A DNA stretch of 64,000 nt, taken from positions 496,001 through 560,000 of the forward strand of contig NZ_FOHX01000001.1 in NCBI RefSeq assembly GCF_900111685.1. Reading direction: 5' to 3'. Below the pieces are notes generated by a model. That model did not search any database. It had not been told where the DNA came from and saw nothing but the letters and a program-made list of their open reading frames with translations. This DNA is from Nonomuraea wenchangensis. Its GTDB lineage: Bacteria; Actinomycetota; Actinomycetes; Streptosporangiales; Streptosporangiaceae. This document shows, piece by piece, positions 1-9,601 of the stretch (position 1 is its first letter; each line of letters opens with the position of its first letter). Made by a program: the position numbers and the translations under genes.

Positions 1-39
1 CGCTCCCACCACCACGACATGGTCCACGACCAAGACCAT
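1..39 (-). CDS. possible 5' end of a gene running off the left edge
   Basis: Reading leftward from an ATG at position 39, thirteen codons are open to the edge and give Met-Val-Leu-Val-Val-Asp-His-Val-Val-Val-Val-Gly-Ala. The Val-rich run ending in Gly-Ala resembles the first strand of a Rossmann-fold protein. A GTG at 27 is an alternative start. I see no convincing ribosome binding site, and 39 bases are too few for identification. It would be divergent from the thiamine operon. Confidence 0.25.
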   Translation of the reverse strand, partial: MVLVVDHVVVVGA

Positions 40-116
40 AGACGGGTACGGGGCCCGGCGGCCAAGGGGGGCGTGCCTGGCGCCTCCTGCGAGGTCGTAG
101 GCTTGGGGGCGTAGAC

Positions 117-212
117 GCGCGGGAGTCCGGCCGTGACCGGGCTGAGAGGAAGGCTGCCTCGGGCCTTCGACCGCAAGACACCTGATCCGGATCATGCCGG
201 CGAAGGGAGCGC
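117..212 (+). promoter_or_regulatory. TPP (THI-element) riboswitch
   Basis: The two conserved halves of the thiamine pyrophosphate aptamer are present: GGGAG, then GGGCTGAGAGG near 139-149, and ACCTGATCCGGATCATGCC followed by GGCGAAGGGA near 179-207. GCGC at 117-120 can pair with GCGC at 209-212 to close helix P1. The Shine-Dalgarno-like AAGGGAG lies against the 3' strand of P1, four to five bases from the thiO ATG at 213. Ligand binding should therefore mask the ribosome binding site and lower translation of the operon when TPP is plentiful. An intrinsic terminator is not evident between aptamer and start, so translational control is the simpler reading. Confidence 0.93.
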
Positions 213-1369
213 ATGGTGGAGGTCATCGTCGGCGGCGGGGTCGTCGGGCTGTCCGTCGCGTGGCGGCTGGCGCGGGCGGGGCGACCGGTCACCGTGGTCG
301 ATCCCGACCCCGCGGGCGGGGCCTCGCACGCGGCGGCGGGCATGCTGGCGCCGGTCAGCGAGGTGACCTACACCGAGGAGCCGCTGCTGCGGCTGGGCCT
401 GGCGTCGCTGCGCCGCTGGCCGGCCTTCGCCGCCGAGCTGGCCGCCGACGCGGGGCTGCCCGAGGGGGCGCACGGGGTGGACCTGCGCGCGGAGGGCACG
501 CTCGACGTGGCGTTCGGGGCCGACGACCTCGCGGCGCTGGACGAGCTGGCCGCGTTCATGGACAAGCTGGGGCTCCCGGTGGAGCGGCTGACCGGGCGCG
601 AGTGCCGCCGCCTGGAGCCGATGCTGGCGCCGTCGGTGCGCGGCGGACTGCTCGCCGCCGGTGACGCCTGGGTGGACCCGCGCCGGGTGACGGCGGCGCT
701 GCTGACCGCGCTGGAACGGCGGCACGTGCCGCTCGTCCGCGCCCGGGTCACCGGGCTGCTGCGCGAGGACGATCCGGAGGGCCCGGCCGCCGGGCTGCTG
801 CGCGAGGGCGGGCCGGCGGGCCGGGTCACGGGTGTGCGGCTGGAGGGGGGTGCCGAGCTGGCCGCGACGACGGTGGTGCTGGCGGCCGGGGCTTGGAGCG
901 CCGCCCTGGCCGGGGTGCCGGTGCGGCCGGTCAAGGGGCAGATCCTGCGCCTGCGTTCGCCGCAACCGCTGCTGACCCGGTGCGTACGCGGCTCCGTGCA
1001 CGGCTCCCCCGTCTACCTCGTCCCCCGGGGCGACGGCGAGCTGGTGGTCGGCGCGACCCAGGAGGAGCTGGGCTTCGACACCCGGGTGACCGCCGGCGGC
1101 CTGTACGAGCTGCTGCGCGACGCCAGGGAGCTGGTGCCCGGCGTGACCGAGCTGGAGCTGGCCGACGTGGTCGCGGGCCTGCGCCCCGGCACGCCGGACA
1201 ACGTTCCGATCGTCGGGCCGGCCGGCGACGGGCTGGTGCTCGCCACCGGACACCACCGGGGCGGCGTGCTGCTCGCGCCTCTCACGGCCGCCCTGGTGGC
1301 CGGGGAGGCGGGCGGCGAGGAGGGCGGGCTGGCGGCGTTGTGCTCGCCGGCGAGATTTGGAGAGATCGC

Positions 1370-1373
<4 letters not shown>
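213..1373 (+). CDS. thiO: glycine oxidase ThiO
   Basis: 386-aa flavoprotein of the D-amino-acid oxidase family. It oxidises glycine to the dehydroglycine (iminoacetate) used by ThiG to build the thiazole ring. The N-terminus carries the FAD dinucleotide fold with GGGVVGLS at about residues 6-13, followed by the DPxxxGGAS stretch typical of ThiO. The C-terminal part has GLRPGTPDNVPIVGP and GHHRGG, the usual second flavin contact. The ATG at 213 directly follows the TPP riboswitch. The stop TGA (1371-1373) overlaps the thiS start, so the two genes are translationally coupled. Length is normal for the family. Confidence 0.93.
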
Positions 1374-2318
<945 letters not shown>

Positions 2319-2326
2319 CCGACCGA

Positions 2327-2368
2327 CCGGACACGGGCGACGCGTGGCCGGACACGGGAGACGCGTGG
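2327..2368 (+). repeat. tandem 21-bp direct repeat (two copies)
   Basis: Two adjacent 21-base copies, 2327-2347 and 2348-2368, differ at one base (CCGGACACGG then G, C/A, GACGCGTGG). They lie just after the thiG stop and before a terminator-like hairpin. No function is evident. Confidence 0.8.
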
Positions 2369-2401
2369 GACGCGCCGGGGCTCGCGGGGCTCCGGCGCGT
2401 C
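2369..2401 (+). terminator. terminator-like hairpin after thiG
   Basis: Perfect 10-bp inverted repeat GACGCGCCGG / CCGGCGCGTC (2369-2378 and 2392-2401) with a 13-base loop. There is no T-run, as is common for actinobacterial terminators. It separates the thiamine operon from the kinase gene. Confidence 0.55.
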
Positions 2402-2463
2402 GCAGGGGGCACGGCTCGGCATCGGTTTCGGGCGGTCGGGCCCTGCCGGTGCCAAAACGCCCG

Positions 2464-2479
2464 TAAACTCTGCGGGGTG
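2464..2479 (+). promoter_or_regulatory. -10 box (TAAACT) placed for leaderless transcription of the kinase gene
   Basis: TAAACT at 2464-2469 fits the actinobacterial TANNNT -10 consensus. The kinase GTG starts at 2477, seven bases downstream, where the transcript would be expected to begin. No Shine-Dalgarno sequence precedes the GTG. This is the layout of a leaderless mRNA. Confidence 0.5.
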
Positions 2480-4552
2480 GATACGACGACTGCGGACCCT
2501 CTGGTCGGGCGGCTCCTCGATGGGCGCTATCGCATCGAGAGCCGGATCGCCCGGGGCGGTATGGCGACCGTCTACCTGGCGCTCGACGTCCGGCTGGACC
2601 GGACCGTCGCGCTGAAGGTCATGCACCGCTCGCTGGCCGACGACCCGGCGTTCGTCCGGAGGTTCATCGGCGAGGCGAAGTCGGTGGCCAGTCTCTCCCA
2701 TCCCAACGTCGTGCACGTCTTCGACCAGGGCACCGACAGCGACGTCGTCTACCTGTCGATGGAGTACGTGCCGGGCCGCACGCTCCGCGACGTCCTGCGC
2801 GAGCGCGGCAGGCTGCCCGCCCGCGAGGCGCTGGAGATCCTGATCCCGGTGCTGGCCGCCCTCGGCGCCGCCCATCAGGCCGGCATGGTGCACCGCGACG
2901 TCAAGCCCGAGAACGTCCTGATGACCGACGACGGGCGGGTCAAGGTCGTGGACTTCGGCCTGGCCAAGGCCATCGAGGCGACCAACCAGACGCGCACCGG
3001 CGTGATGATCGGCACCATCGGCTACATGGCCCCTGAGCAGGTGCTCACGGGCGCGGCCGACGTGCGCAGCGACGTCTACGCGGCCGGCATCATGCTGTTC
3101 GAGCTGGTGACCGGGCAGCAGCCCTACGACGGCGAGACGCCGATGTCGGTCGCCTACCGGCACGTCCACGACACGGTGCCGCCGCCTTCCGCGCTGGCGC
3201 CCGACGTGCCGCCGCTGATCGACACGCTGGTGGGCCAGGCGACCGCGCGCGAGCCGAACGACCGGCCCAAGGACGCCACGGCCCTGCTGGTGGCGGCGGT
3301 CGACGCGCACCGCATGCTGCCGCGCACCACGATCCCGCCGACGCCGCAGGCGCAGCCGTACGGACGGGCGCCGGGCTCCGGCCCGGTGCCGTTCCCCGGC
3401 TCGGGCGCGATGGCCGGTTCAGGCGCTCTGCCCGCGCCGGGGGCAGGGTCAGGGGCCATGTCGGGGGCGCTGTCCGGCCCGATGGGCGGGTCAGGGGCGC
3501 AGTTCCGCCCGCAGCCGCCGTCGCAGCCCAACGACCGCACCGCCGTGCACGCGGCCCCCTCGATGCCGCAGGACGCCCCCGCGCACACGCTCATCCAGCC
3601 GCGCGTCGAGGTGCCCGGGCCGGCGCGGCGGCGCGGGTTCCGGCCCAACTGGTTCCTGGTGGCGCTGGCCGGCGTCATGGTCGCGGCCATCGGGCTGACC
3701 GGGTGGTTCTTCGCCCAGCCCGACTACATCCAGGTGCCCAGCCTGGTCGGCAGGAACATGGTGCTGGCCGAGCAGAGCGCGGTCAACGGCGGATTCAAGG
3801 TCAAGACGGCTCCGGGCCAGTACTCGGAGAAGACCGCCGAGGGCCTGGTGCTGGCCACCGAGCCGGTCGCCGGCACCGAGGTCGAGCGGGGCAGCACGAT
3901 CACGCTGACGCCCTCGCTCGGCCCCAAGCGCGTGGTCGTGCCCAACGTCACCGGCATGACCGGCAACGACGCCCGCGCCGCGCTCGCCAAGGAAGGGCTC
4001 ACCCCGGGCTCGGTGAAGCGCCTGCCCAACACGCAGGTCGAACGCGACAAGGTGATCCGCTCCTCGCCACAGGTGGGCGAGAAGGTCAAGGAGGGCGCGC
4101 GGGTCGACATCTTCGTCAGCGCCGGCCTGCTGATGCCCGACGTCGCCGGCATGCCGAAGGACGAGGCCGCCGCCTACCTCGGCCAGCAGGGCTTCCAGGT
4201 GCAGGTCCAGGAGGTGGACGACGACGCCGAGCCGTGCACCGTCATCGCCCAGGTGCCGAAGGCCAAGTCCGAGGTCGACGGGGGCGCGCAGGTCATGGTC
4301 ACGGTGGCGCGCTGCCAGACCGACTTCTGGCAGTGGTTCGGCCAGGGCGACACCCAGGCCCGCGACGACCAGCAGCTCGCCATCGTCCCGCAGGTGATCG
4401 GCAAGAACGTCAACGACGCCCGCCGCGATCTGGAGGCGCAGGGCTTCAAGGTGCAGGTCCACCGGCTCGGCAACCGCGGCGTGGTCCAGTTCCAGCGCCC
4501 GCTCCCCAACAGCGAGCGCCCGGCCGGCGCCACCGTCCACCTCTGGCAGTGA
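2477..4552 (+). CDS. PASTA-domain Ser/Thr protein kinase (PknB family)
   Basis: 691-aa transmembrane kinase. The N-terminal kinase domain (about 17-280) has the glycine loop ARGGMATVYL, Lys47, the catalytic HRDVKPEN starting at His139, DFG at Asp159 and MAPEQ near 185. A Pro/Gly/Ser/Ala-rich linker with repeated SGA/GSG units (about 295-350) leads to a single membrane segment at about 391-412. The extracellular part holds four PASTA repeats of 60-70 residues, which in this family bind muropeptides or lipid II. It most likely senses cell-wall fragments and phosphorylates division or peptidoglycan-synthesis proteins. The last repeat ends abruptly at the stop codon, which lies inside a 20-bp tandem repeat. 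The start is a GTG with no leader. Confidence 0.93.
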   Translation: MDTTTADPLVGRLLDGRYRIESRIARGGMATVYLALDVRLDRTVALKVMHRSLADDPAFVRRFIGEAKSVASLSHPNVVHVFDQGTDSDVVYLSMEYVPGRTLRDVLRERGRLPAREALEILIPVLAALGAAHQAGMVHRDVKPENVLMTDDGRVKVVDFGLAKAIEATNQTRTGVMIGTIGYMAPEQVLTGAADVRSDVYAAGIMLFELVTGQQPYDGETPMSVAYRHVHDTVPPPSALAPDVPPLIDTLVGQATAREPNDRPKDATALLVAAVDAHRMLPRTTIPPTPQAQPYGRAPGSGPVPFPGSGAMAGSGALPAPGAGSGAMSGALSGPMGGSGAQFRPQPPSQPNDRTAVHAAPSMPQDAPAHTLIQPRVEVPGPARRRGFRPNWFLVALAGVMVAAIGLTGWFFAQPDYIQVPSLVGRNMVLAEQSAVNGGFKVKTAPGQYSEKTAEGLVLATEPVAGTEVERGSTITLTPSLGPKRVVVPNVTGMTGNDARAALAKEGLTPGSVKRLPNTQVERDKVIRSSPQVGEKVKEGARVDIFVSAGLLMPDVAGMPKDEAAAYLGQQGFQVQVQEVDDDAEPCTVIAQVPKAKSEVDGGAQVMVTVARCQTDFWQWFGQGDTQARDDQQLAIVPQVIGKNVNDARRDLEAQGFKVQVHRLGNRGVVQFQRPLPNSERPAGATVHLWQ

Positions 4553-4600
4553 CCCTCGGCCTCTGGCGGTGACCCTCGGCCTCTGGCGGTGACCCCCGGC
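4541..4600 (+). repeat. 20-bp tandem repeat, three copies, containing the kinase stop codon
   Basis: Three adjacent copies of CTCTGGCGGTGACCCTCGGC occupy 4541-4560, 4561-4580 and 4581-4600; copies 1 and 3 each differ at one base. Copy 1 encodes the last residues (Leu-Trp-Gln) and the TGA stop of the kinase. In the first copy the CAG-TGA context replaces CGG-TGA. The unit is not a multiple of three, so an expansion would not extend the protein. Confidence 0.9.
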
Positions 4601-4607
4601 CGGCGGG

Positions 4608-5567
4608 TCAGGGCGTCAGGTGTCCGTGGAGGCGGACCCTCGCCAGGCCGCCGTCCGGGTGGATGTCCACGCGCACGTGGGTGACCGGCGTGGCCGCCGC
4701 CAGGCGGAAGCGGTGCGGGGTGTCCGGCTGCAGGCGGGTACGCGGCAGCAGCTCCACGGGCGCGGCCGTGCCGGGCTCGCCGTCGAAACCGGTGAGGGCG
4801 ACCGCGGCGGGGGCGTTGAAGAGCAGGTTCGTGGTGTCGATCTCGGCCAGCCTGGGCACGCCGCGCCCGGCCAGCCGGATGACCAGCCAGTCGTTGCCGT
4901 CGTCCCGCCGCCGCGCGGTCTCCCAGCCCTCCGCCTGATGGCGGGCCAGGCCGGGGGCGATGACGTTGTGGGGGGCGGAGTAGAAGTCGTCGGAGCAGCC
5001 GGTGACGATGCCGCCGTTGGCGAGGGCGGCCAGGTCGAGGCCGAGGCCGTCGTACACGGACAGGTCGGGGCGGGGCTCGCCGTGCACGCGGAGCCGGGCG
5101 ACGCCGCCGTCGGGGAAGATGTTGAGCCGTACGTGGGTGGCGTGGAGCTCGCCCGTGACCTCGAAGTGGTGCTCGGCGTCGCCCTTCAGCGCGGCCCGGG
5201 GCACGATCTCCGTCCACGAGGCCGCCGCCAGCTCGCCGGGCGACGGGTGGCCCTCGACGCGGGCGGCCTCGACGGTCGCGTACGGCGGGTAGTTGCCCTT
5301 GAACCAGGCGGTGTCGATCGCCACGCCGCGGATCACGCCCGGCACGCCGAGCCGGACCAGCGCCCAGTCGTGGCCGGGCGCGCGCCGGCGGCGGGTCTCC
5401 CAGCCGTCGTACACCTGGCCCTTGTGCCCGAAGGTCCCGGGGCGGAAGCCGGGACGTCCCGGCCGGACGAGGCTCTCCTTCTCGGCGAACGACTCGTCGC
5501 TGGCGGCGACGACCGCCCCGCCGAGGGTGCGCAGGGCGAGGTCGGGCAGCGTGGTGAAGCGGGTCAT
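4608..5567 (-). CDS. alc: allantoicase
   Basis: 319-aa enzyme hydrolysing allantoate to ureidoglycolate and urea. Two homologous allantoicase jelly-roll repeats are visible (about 15-160 and 180-315), each with a G-W-E-T-x-R-R-R signature: [16 protein letters not shown] in the first and [15 protein letters not shown] in the second. The ATG at 5567 overlaps the allantoinase stop as ATGA, so it is last in the operon glycerate kinase - allantoinase - allantoicase. The open frame extends far upstream of this start, but that part is the shadow of allantoinase. The gene is convergent with the upstream kinase. Confidence 0.93.
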   Translation of the reverse strand: MTRFTTLPDLALRTLGGAVVAASDESFAEKESLVRPGRPGFRPGTFGHKGQVYDGWETRRRRAPGHDWALVRLGVPGVIRGVAIDTAWFKGNYPPYATVEAARVEGHPSPGELAAASWTEIVPRAALKGDAEHHFEVTGELHATHVRLNIFPDGGVARLRVHGEPRPDLSVYDGLGLDLAALANGGIVTGCSDDFYSAPHNVIAPGLARHQAEGWETARRRDDGNDWLVIRLAGRGVPRLAEIDTTNLLFNAPAAVALTGFDGEPGTAAPVELLPRTRLQPDTPHRFRLAAATPVTHVRVDIHPDGGLARVRLHGHLTP

Positions 5568-6883
5568 CCGGTGCTCTCTCTCAGGAGGAATTTCCCGTGC
5601 GGCTCGCCGTCCACGGGCCGGCCGCGTAGCCAGGTGGTCAGCACCGCGCCCTTGAGCACCTGCCCGTGGTAGGGGGTGACGGGGTTCTTGTGGTGCAGGC
5701 GGGCGGCGTCCACGGCGTGGTCGGCGGCCGGGTCGAAGGCGACGAGGTCGGCGTCGTTGCCCGGCGCGATCGCGCCCTTGCCGGGGATCCCGGCCAGCGC
5801 GGCCGGGGCGGCGGCCATCCAGCGCGCCACGTCGGCGAGCCGGTGCCCCCGGCGGGCCGCCTCCGTCCACACGGCGGACAGGCCGAGCTGCAGCGAGGCG
5901 ATCCCGCCCCAGGCGGCGGCGAAGTCGGGCACCTTGAGGTCGGCGGTGGACGGCGAGTGGTCCGACACCACGCAGCTCAGCGTCCCCTCGGCCAGCCCTT
6001 CCCACAGCAGGTCGCGGTTGGCCGCCGAGCGGATCGGCGGGCAGCACTTGAACGCGGTCGCGCCCTCGGGCACCCGTTCGGCCTCCAGCGTCAGGTAGTG
6101 CGGGCAGGTCTCCGCGGTGACCGGCAGGCCGTCGGCGCGGGCCGCCGCCAGCACGTCGAGGCAGGCGGCGCTGGAGACGTGCAGGACGTGCACCCGCGCG
6201 CCGGTCTCCCTGGCCAGCTCCACGAGCCGGCGGACGGCGCCGCGTTCGGCCGCCTCCGGCCGCGAGGCCAGGAACTCCGGGTACGTCGGCCCGCCCGGCT
6301 CCGCCAGCAGCGCCGGGTCCTCGGCGTGGACCACCATGAGCCCGCCGAACCCGGCCACCTCCTCCAGCGCCCGCCGCAGGTCGCCGCCCGCGAGCGGCGG
6401 GAACTCCGCCACCCCCGACGGCGACATGAAGCACTTGAAGCCGAGCACGCCGCGCTCGTGCAGCGGGCCCAGCTCCTTGACGTTGCCCGGCACCGCCCCG
6501 CCCCAGAACCCGACGTCCACGTGGCACTGCCCGCGCGCCGCGGCCAGCTTGGCCTCCAGCGCGGCCACGTCGGTCGTGGGCGGCAGCGAGTTGAGCGGCA
6601 TGTCGACGATCGTCGTGACGCCGCCCGCGGCCGCCGCCCTGGTCGCCGAGGCGAACCCCTCCCAGTGCGTACGGCCTGGCTCGTTCACGTGGACGTGTGT
6701 GTCCACCAGGCCGGGCAGCAGCGCGAGGTCGCGCAGGTCGACGTCCTCGGCGGCGGCGAGCGGCGCGTCGTAGGGATGCAGGGCCTCGATCCGCTCCCCC
6801 CGTACGGCCACCGCGGCGGGCCGCTCCCCCTCCGGCGTGACGGTCCTGCGGGAGCGGACCACGAGGTCGAGCGGCGGCGTCAT
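5564..6883 (-). CDS. allB: allantoinase
   Basis: 439-aa cyclic amidohydrolase opening allantoin to allantoate. Metal-binding [10 protein letters not shown] supplies His63 and His65, the carbamylated lysine is Lys150 in GFKCFM, and further ligands are in MVVHAED and VLHVSS, with the catalytic Asp in SDHSPS. The EPG after the His pair and the order of motifs favour allantoinase over dihydroorotase or hydantoinase, and the allantoicase neighbour supports this. The ATG at 6883 overlaps the upstream glycerate kinase stop (ATGA), and its stop overlaps the allantoicase start. Confidence 0.94.
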   Translation of the reverse strand: MTPPLDLVVRSRRTVTPEGERPAAVAVRGERIEALHPYDAPLAAAEDVDLRDLALLPGLVDTHVHVNEPGRTHWEGFASATRAAAAGGVTTIVDMPLNSLPPTTDVAALEAKLAAARGQCHVDVGFWGGAVPGNVKELGPLHERGVLGFKCFMSPSGVAEFPPLAGGDLRRALEEVAGFGGLMVVHAEDPALLAEPGGPTYPEFLASRPEAAERGAVRRLVELARETGARVHVLHVSSAACLDVLAAARADGLPVTAETCPHYLTLEAERVPEGATAFKCCPPIRSAANRDLLWEGLAEGTLSCVVSDHSPSTADLKVPDFAAAWGGIASLQLGLSAVWTEAARRGHRLADVARWMAAAPAALAGIPGKGAIAPGNDADLVAFDPAADHAVDAARLHHKNPVTPYHGQVLKGAVLTTWLRGRPVDGEPHGKFLLRESTG

Positions 6884-8043
6884 GGCGTCCCCTCCGCGAG
6901 GCGGCGGTCGGCGGCGATCCTGGCGGCCAGACGTTCCAGCAGGGGGCCGGCCTCCGCCATGCAGCGCGCCGGGTCGGGCTCCAGGTCGGTGAGGGCGTAG
7001 GCGGCCTCGATGCCGGCCGCCTTGAGCTCGGCGTCGGAGAGCGTGCGCCGCCCGCAGACGGCGACGACGGGCACGCCGGCCCTGGCCGCGGCCTGCGCGA
7101 CCCCGATGGGGGCCTTGCCGCGCAGCGACTGCTCGTCGAGCGAGCCCTCGCCGGTGATCACCAGCCGGGCGTCCGCGGCGTGCGCGCCGAAGCCGAGCAG
7201 CCCGAGCAGGTGGTCGATGCCGGGGCGGATCTCGGCGTGCAGGAACGCCAGCGCCGCGAAGCCGACGCCGCCGGCCGCGCCCGCCCCCGGCGCGCCGGCC
7301 ACTCCCATGGCCCGGACGATGTCGTCGTGCTCGACCGCGCCCATCAGCCCGTGCGTACGGGTCGCCACGGCGGCCAGCCGGGTCAGCCCCGACTCCAGGA
7401 CCTTCACGTCGTCGGGCGTGGCGCCCTTCTGGGGGCCGTACACGGCGGCGGCGCCGTGCGGGCCGAGCAGCGGGTTGTCCACGTCGCTCGCGACCACGAA
7501 CGAGACCCCCGTGAGGTCGGGGAAGCCGGACAGGTCGATGCGGTCCAGCGCGCGCAGCGCCGCCCCGCCCCTGGGCAGCTCGCGGCCCTCGGCGTCCAGC
7601 AGGCGGGCGCCGAGGGCCTGCGCCATCCCCGCGCCGCCGTCGGTGCACGCGCTGCCGCCGAGCCCGAGCACGACGCGCCTGGCGCCGTGGCGTACCGCGT
7701 GCGCGACCAGCTCGCCGGTGCCGTGGCTGGTGGCGGTCAGGGGCTCGGGCCCGTCCGGCAGCCGGCGCAGCCCGGACGCCTCGGCCAGCTCGACCACGGC
7801 CGTGGCGTCGCCGGGGTGCCAGGCGTACGAGGCCGTGACGCGCTCACCCGTCGGGCCGGTGACCTCGATCGTGACGCGGTCGAACCCGCAGGCCACAGCG
7901 GCGTCCACGGTGCCGTCGCCGCCGTCGGCCACCGGCAGCTCGACCGTGGGCACGCCGAGCCCCGCCGTCACCCGCGCCGCCACCTCTGCCGCCGTCAGCG
8001 ACCCCTTGAACTTGTCCGGAGCCACCAGAACATGCTGAACCAC
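6880..8043 (-). CDS. glycerate kinase (GarK/GlxK family)
   Basis: About 387-aa type II glycerate kinase, phosphorylating D-glycerate with ATP. The N-terminus reads [18 protein letters not shown], the family hallmark; [19 protein letters not shown] (about 120-140) and [10 protein letters not shown] are also characteristic. The GTG at 8043 is chosen because GGGAG lies six bases before it; an ATG at 8058 in the same frame is an alternative. As first gene of the operon with allantoinase and allantoicase, its role is clear: glyoxylate from ureidoglycolate can pass via tartronate semialdehyde to glycerate, which this enzyme feeds into glycolysis. Glyoxylate carboligase and the reductase are not in this window. 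Confidence 0.9.
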   Translation of the reverse strand: MVQHVLVAPDKFKGSLTAAEVAARVTAGLGVPTVELPVADGGDGTVDAAVACGFDRVTIEVTGPTGERVTASYAWHPGDATAVVELAEASGLRRLPDGPEPLTATSHGTGELVAHAVRHGARRVVLGLGGSACTDGGAGMAQALGARLLDAEGRELPRGGAALRALDRIDLSGFPDLTGVSFVVASDVDNPLLGPHGAAAVYGPQKGATPDDVKVLESGLTRLAAVATRTHGLMGAVEHDDIVRAMGVAGAPGAGAAGGVGFAALAFLHAEIRPGIDHLLGLLGFGAHAADARLVITGEGSLDEQSLRGKAPIGVAQAAARAGVPVVAVCGRRTLSDAELKAAGIEAAYALTDLEPDPARCMAEAGPLLERLAARIAADRRLAEGTP

Positions 8044-8078
8044 TACCAACTCCCACATGATGATGAACAATGGCCGGA

Positions 8079-8117
8079 CACGCCTTCCTGCCCGGTGCGA
8101 GCGGGCAGGAAGGCGTG
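8079..8117. promoter_or_regulatory. perfect 16-bp inverted repeat between divergent genes
   Basis: CACGCCTTCCTGCCCG (8079-8094) and its exact complement (8102-8117) flank a 7-base loop. Shorter outer arms, GATGATGA near 8059-8066 and TCATCATC near 8121-8128, are also complementary. The element lies between the divergent starts of glycerate kinase (8043) and the winged-helix gene (8181). It could be an operator, or an RNA hairpin in either leader; it cannot be an ordinary terminator, as no gene ends here. Confidence 0.6.
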
Positions 8118-8180
8118 CCTCATCATCCTGACACCAAGGCGTCGTGTCCCCCACGACGGCCTTGCGACGAGAGGGGCGTT

Positions 8181-9347
8181 GTGCACGGTTCCCGGGTGCG
8201 GATCTCGGCCGGGCAGCGGCGGGCGCGGCTCGGCCTGCGGCATCGGCTCGCGGTCAAGGCGGCCACGCCGGAGGAGGTGGCGGCGTCCGTGGTGGCGCTG
8301 CACGGCAGCGACCCGTCGAGCGTGTTCCTGTCGGCGGGGGCACGGCTCGCCGCGCCCGGTCCCGAGCCGGTGGAGCGGGCCATCTACGACGACCGCACGC
8401 TGGTGCGCATGACCGGCATGCGGCGGACGGTGTTCGCGGTGCCGGCCGAGCTGGTGCCGGTGGTGCACTGGTCCACGATGGCGCCGGTCGCCCGCAGGGA
8501 GCGGCGCGCGCTGATGAAGGTCTTCGGCGCGGACGGCTGGGACGAGGCCCGCGTCGCGGCGGCCGAGGCCGCGGTGCTGCGGGCGCTGGCCGAGCACGGG
8601 GAGGCGGACGCGGCCAGGCTGGGGACGCTGGTGCCGGAGCTGCGCGAGCAGGCGGTGCTGGCGGCGGGCAAGCCGTACGAGGCGCTGGTCAGCCTGGGCT
8701 CGCGGCTGGTGCCGCTGATGGCGATGGACGGCCTGCTGGTACGCGGCCGCCGCGCGGGCGGCACGTGGGTGAACGGCCGGCACCTGTGGGGCCTCGCCCC
8801 CGAGCTGCCCAGCATGGCGGCGCCGGAGGCGCGGGCGGAGCTGGCGCGCCGGTGGCTGGCGGCGTTCGGCCCGGCCACGGAGGCCGATCTGAAGTGGTGG
8901 ACCGGCTGGACGCTGACCGAGACGCGCGCGGCCCTGTCGGCGGCCGGCGCGGTCGAGGTGGAGCTGGACGAAGGGCCCGGTCTGGTGCTGCCGGACGACC
9001 TGGAGGAGGTGCCGGAGCCGGAGCCGTGGGCGGCGCTGCTGCCGGCGTTGGATCCGACGCCGATGGGATGGCAGGCGCGCGACTGGTACCTCACCGACGG
9101 GCACCGGGCCGAGCTGTTCGACCGCAACGGCAACATCGGCCCGACAGTGTGGTGGGACGGGCGCGTGGCGGGCGGCTGGGCGCAGTGGCCGGACGGCGAG
9201 ATCGTGTGGCGGCTGCTCGCGGACGTGGGCGCGGAAGGGCGGGCGGCGGTCGAGGCCCAGGCGGCCGCGCTGGCCGCCTGGCTCGGCGAGGTCCGCGTCA
9301 CCCCGCGCTTCCGCACTCCGCTGGAGCGCGAGCTCTCGGCCCCGTAG
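8181..9347 (+). CDS. winged-helix DNA-binding domain protein (HTH_42 / AlkX-YcaQ-like)
   Basis: About 388-aa protein of the winged-helix family once called DUF1006 (PF06224). Some relatives, such as AlkX and YcaQ, are DNA glycosylases for crosslinks or alkylated bases. Family landmarks include the N-terminal GQRRARLGLRHRL, VVALHGSDPSSVFLSA, WVNGRHLWGL, KWWTGWT and LLPALDPTPMGW. The GTG at 8181 follows GAGGGG by a suitable distance. It is divergent from the glycerate kinase operon and shares its regulatory region, so a link to purine catabolism is possible but unproven. Most actinobacteria have several paralogues of unknown role. Confidence 0.8.
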   Translation: MHGSRVRISAGQRRARLGLRHRLAVKAATPEEVAASVVALHGSDPSSVFLSAGARLAAPGPEPVERAIYDDRTLVRMTGMRRTVFAVPAELVPVVHWSTMAPVARRERRALMKVFGADGWDEARVAAAEAAVLRALAEHGEADAARLGTLVPELREQAVLAAGKPYEALVSLGSRLVPLMAMDGLLVRGRRAGGTWVNGRHLWGLAPELPSMAAPEARAELARRWLAAFGPATEADLKWWTGWTLTETRAALSAAGAVEVELDEGPGLVLPDDLEEVPEPEPWAALLPALDPTPMGWQARDWYLTDGHRAELFDRNGNIGPTVWWDGRVAGGWAQWPDGEIVWRLLADVGAEGRAAVEAQAAALAAWLGEVRVTPRFRTPLERELSAP

Positions 9348-9361
9348 CCTCCCGTGAGCGG

Positions 9362-9574
9362 TCAGGAGACCGTGCGGATGAACTCCTCCAGGGAGTAGCG
9401 GCCGTCCTGGTCGGAGTCCGCGCTCTGGCTCAGCGCCGCCAGCGCCTCGGCCGGCAGGTCGGGGAAGTGCTGCTTCAGCTCGCTCTCGCTGATGTAGCCG
9501 TCGCCGTCGGTGTCGATCGCGGCGAAGGTGCTCTTGAGCCGCGCCAGCCGCTGTTCGGGGAGTTCCGCCGTCAC
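9362..9574 (-). CDS. small EF-hand calcium-binding protein
   Basis: 70-aa acidic protein with two canonical EF-hand loops: DTDGDGYISESE at about 21-32 and DSDQDGRYSLEE at about 53-64. Both have Asp/Asn or Ser at coordinating positions 1, 3 and 5 and Glu at position 12, so both should bind Ca2+. There is no signal peptide, so it is cytoplasmic. It starts at a GTG 27 bases after the deaminase stop and may be the last gene of the purine operon. Its partner is unknown. Confidence 0.88.
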   Translation of the reverse strand: MTAELPEQRLARLKSTFAAIDTDGDGYISESELKQHFPDLPAEALAALSQSADSDQDGRYSLEEFIRTVS

Positions 9575-9601
9575 GGGGCCGCCTTCCGGGGGGAGGTGCG
9601 A

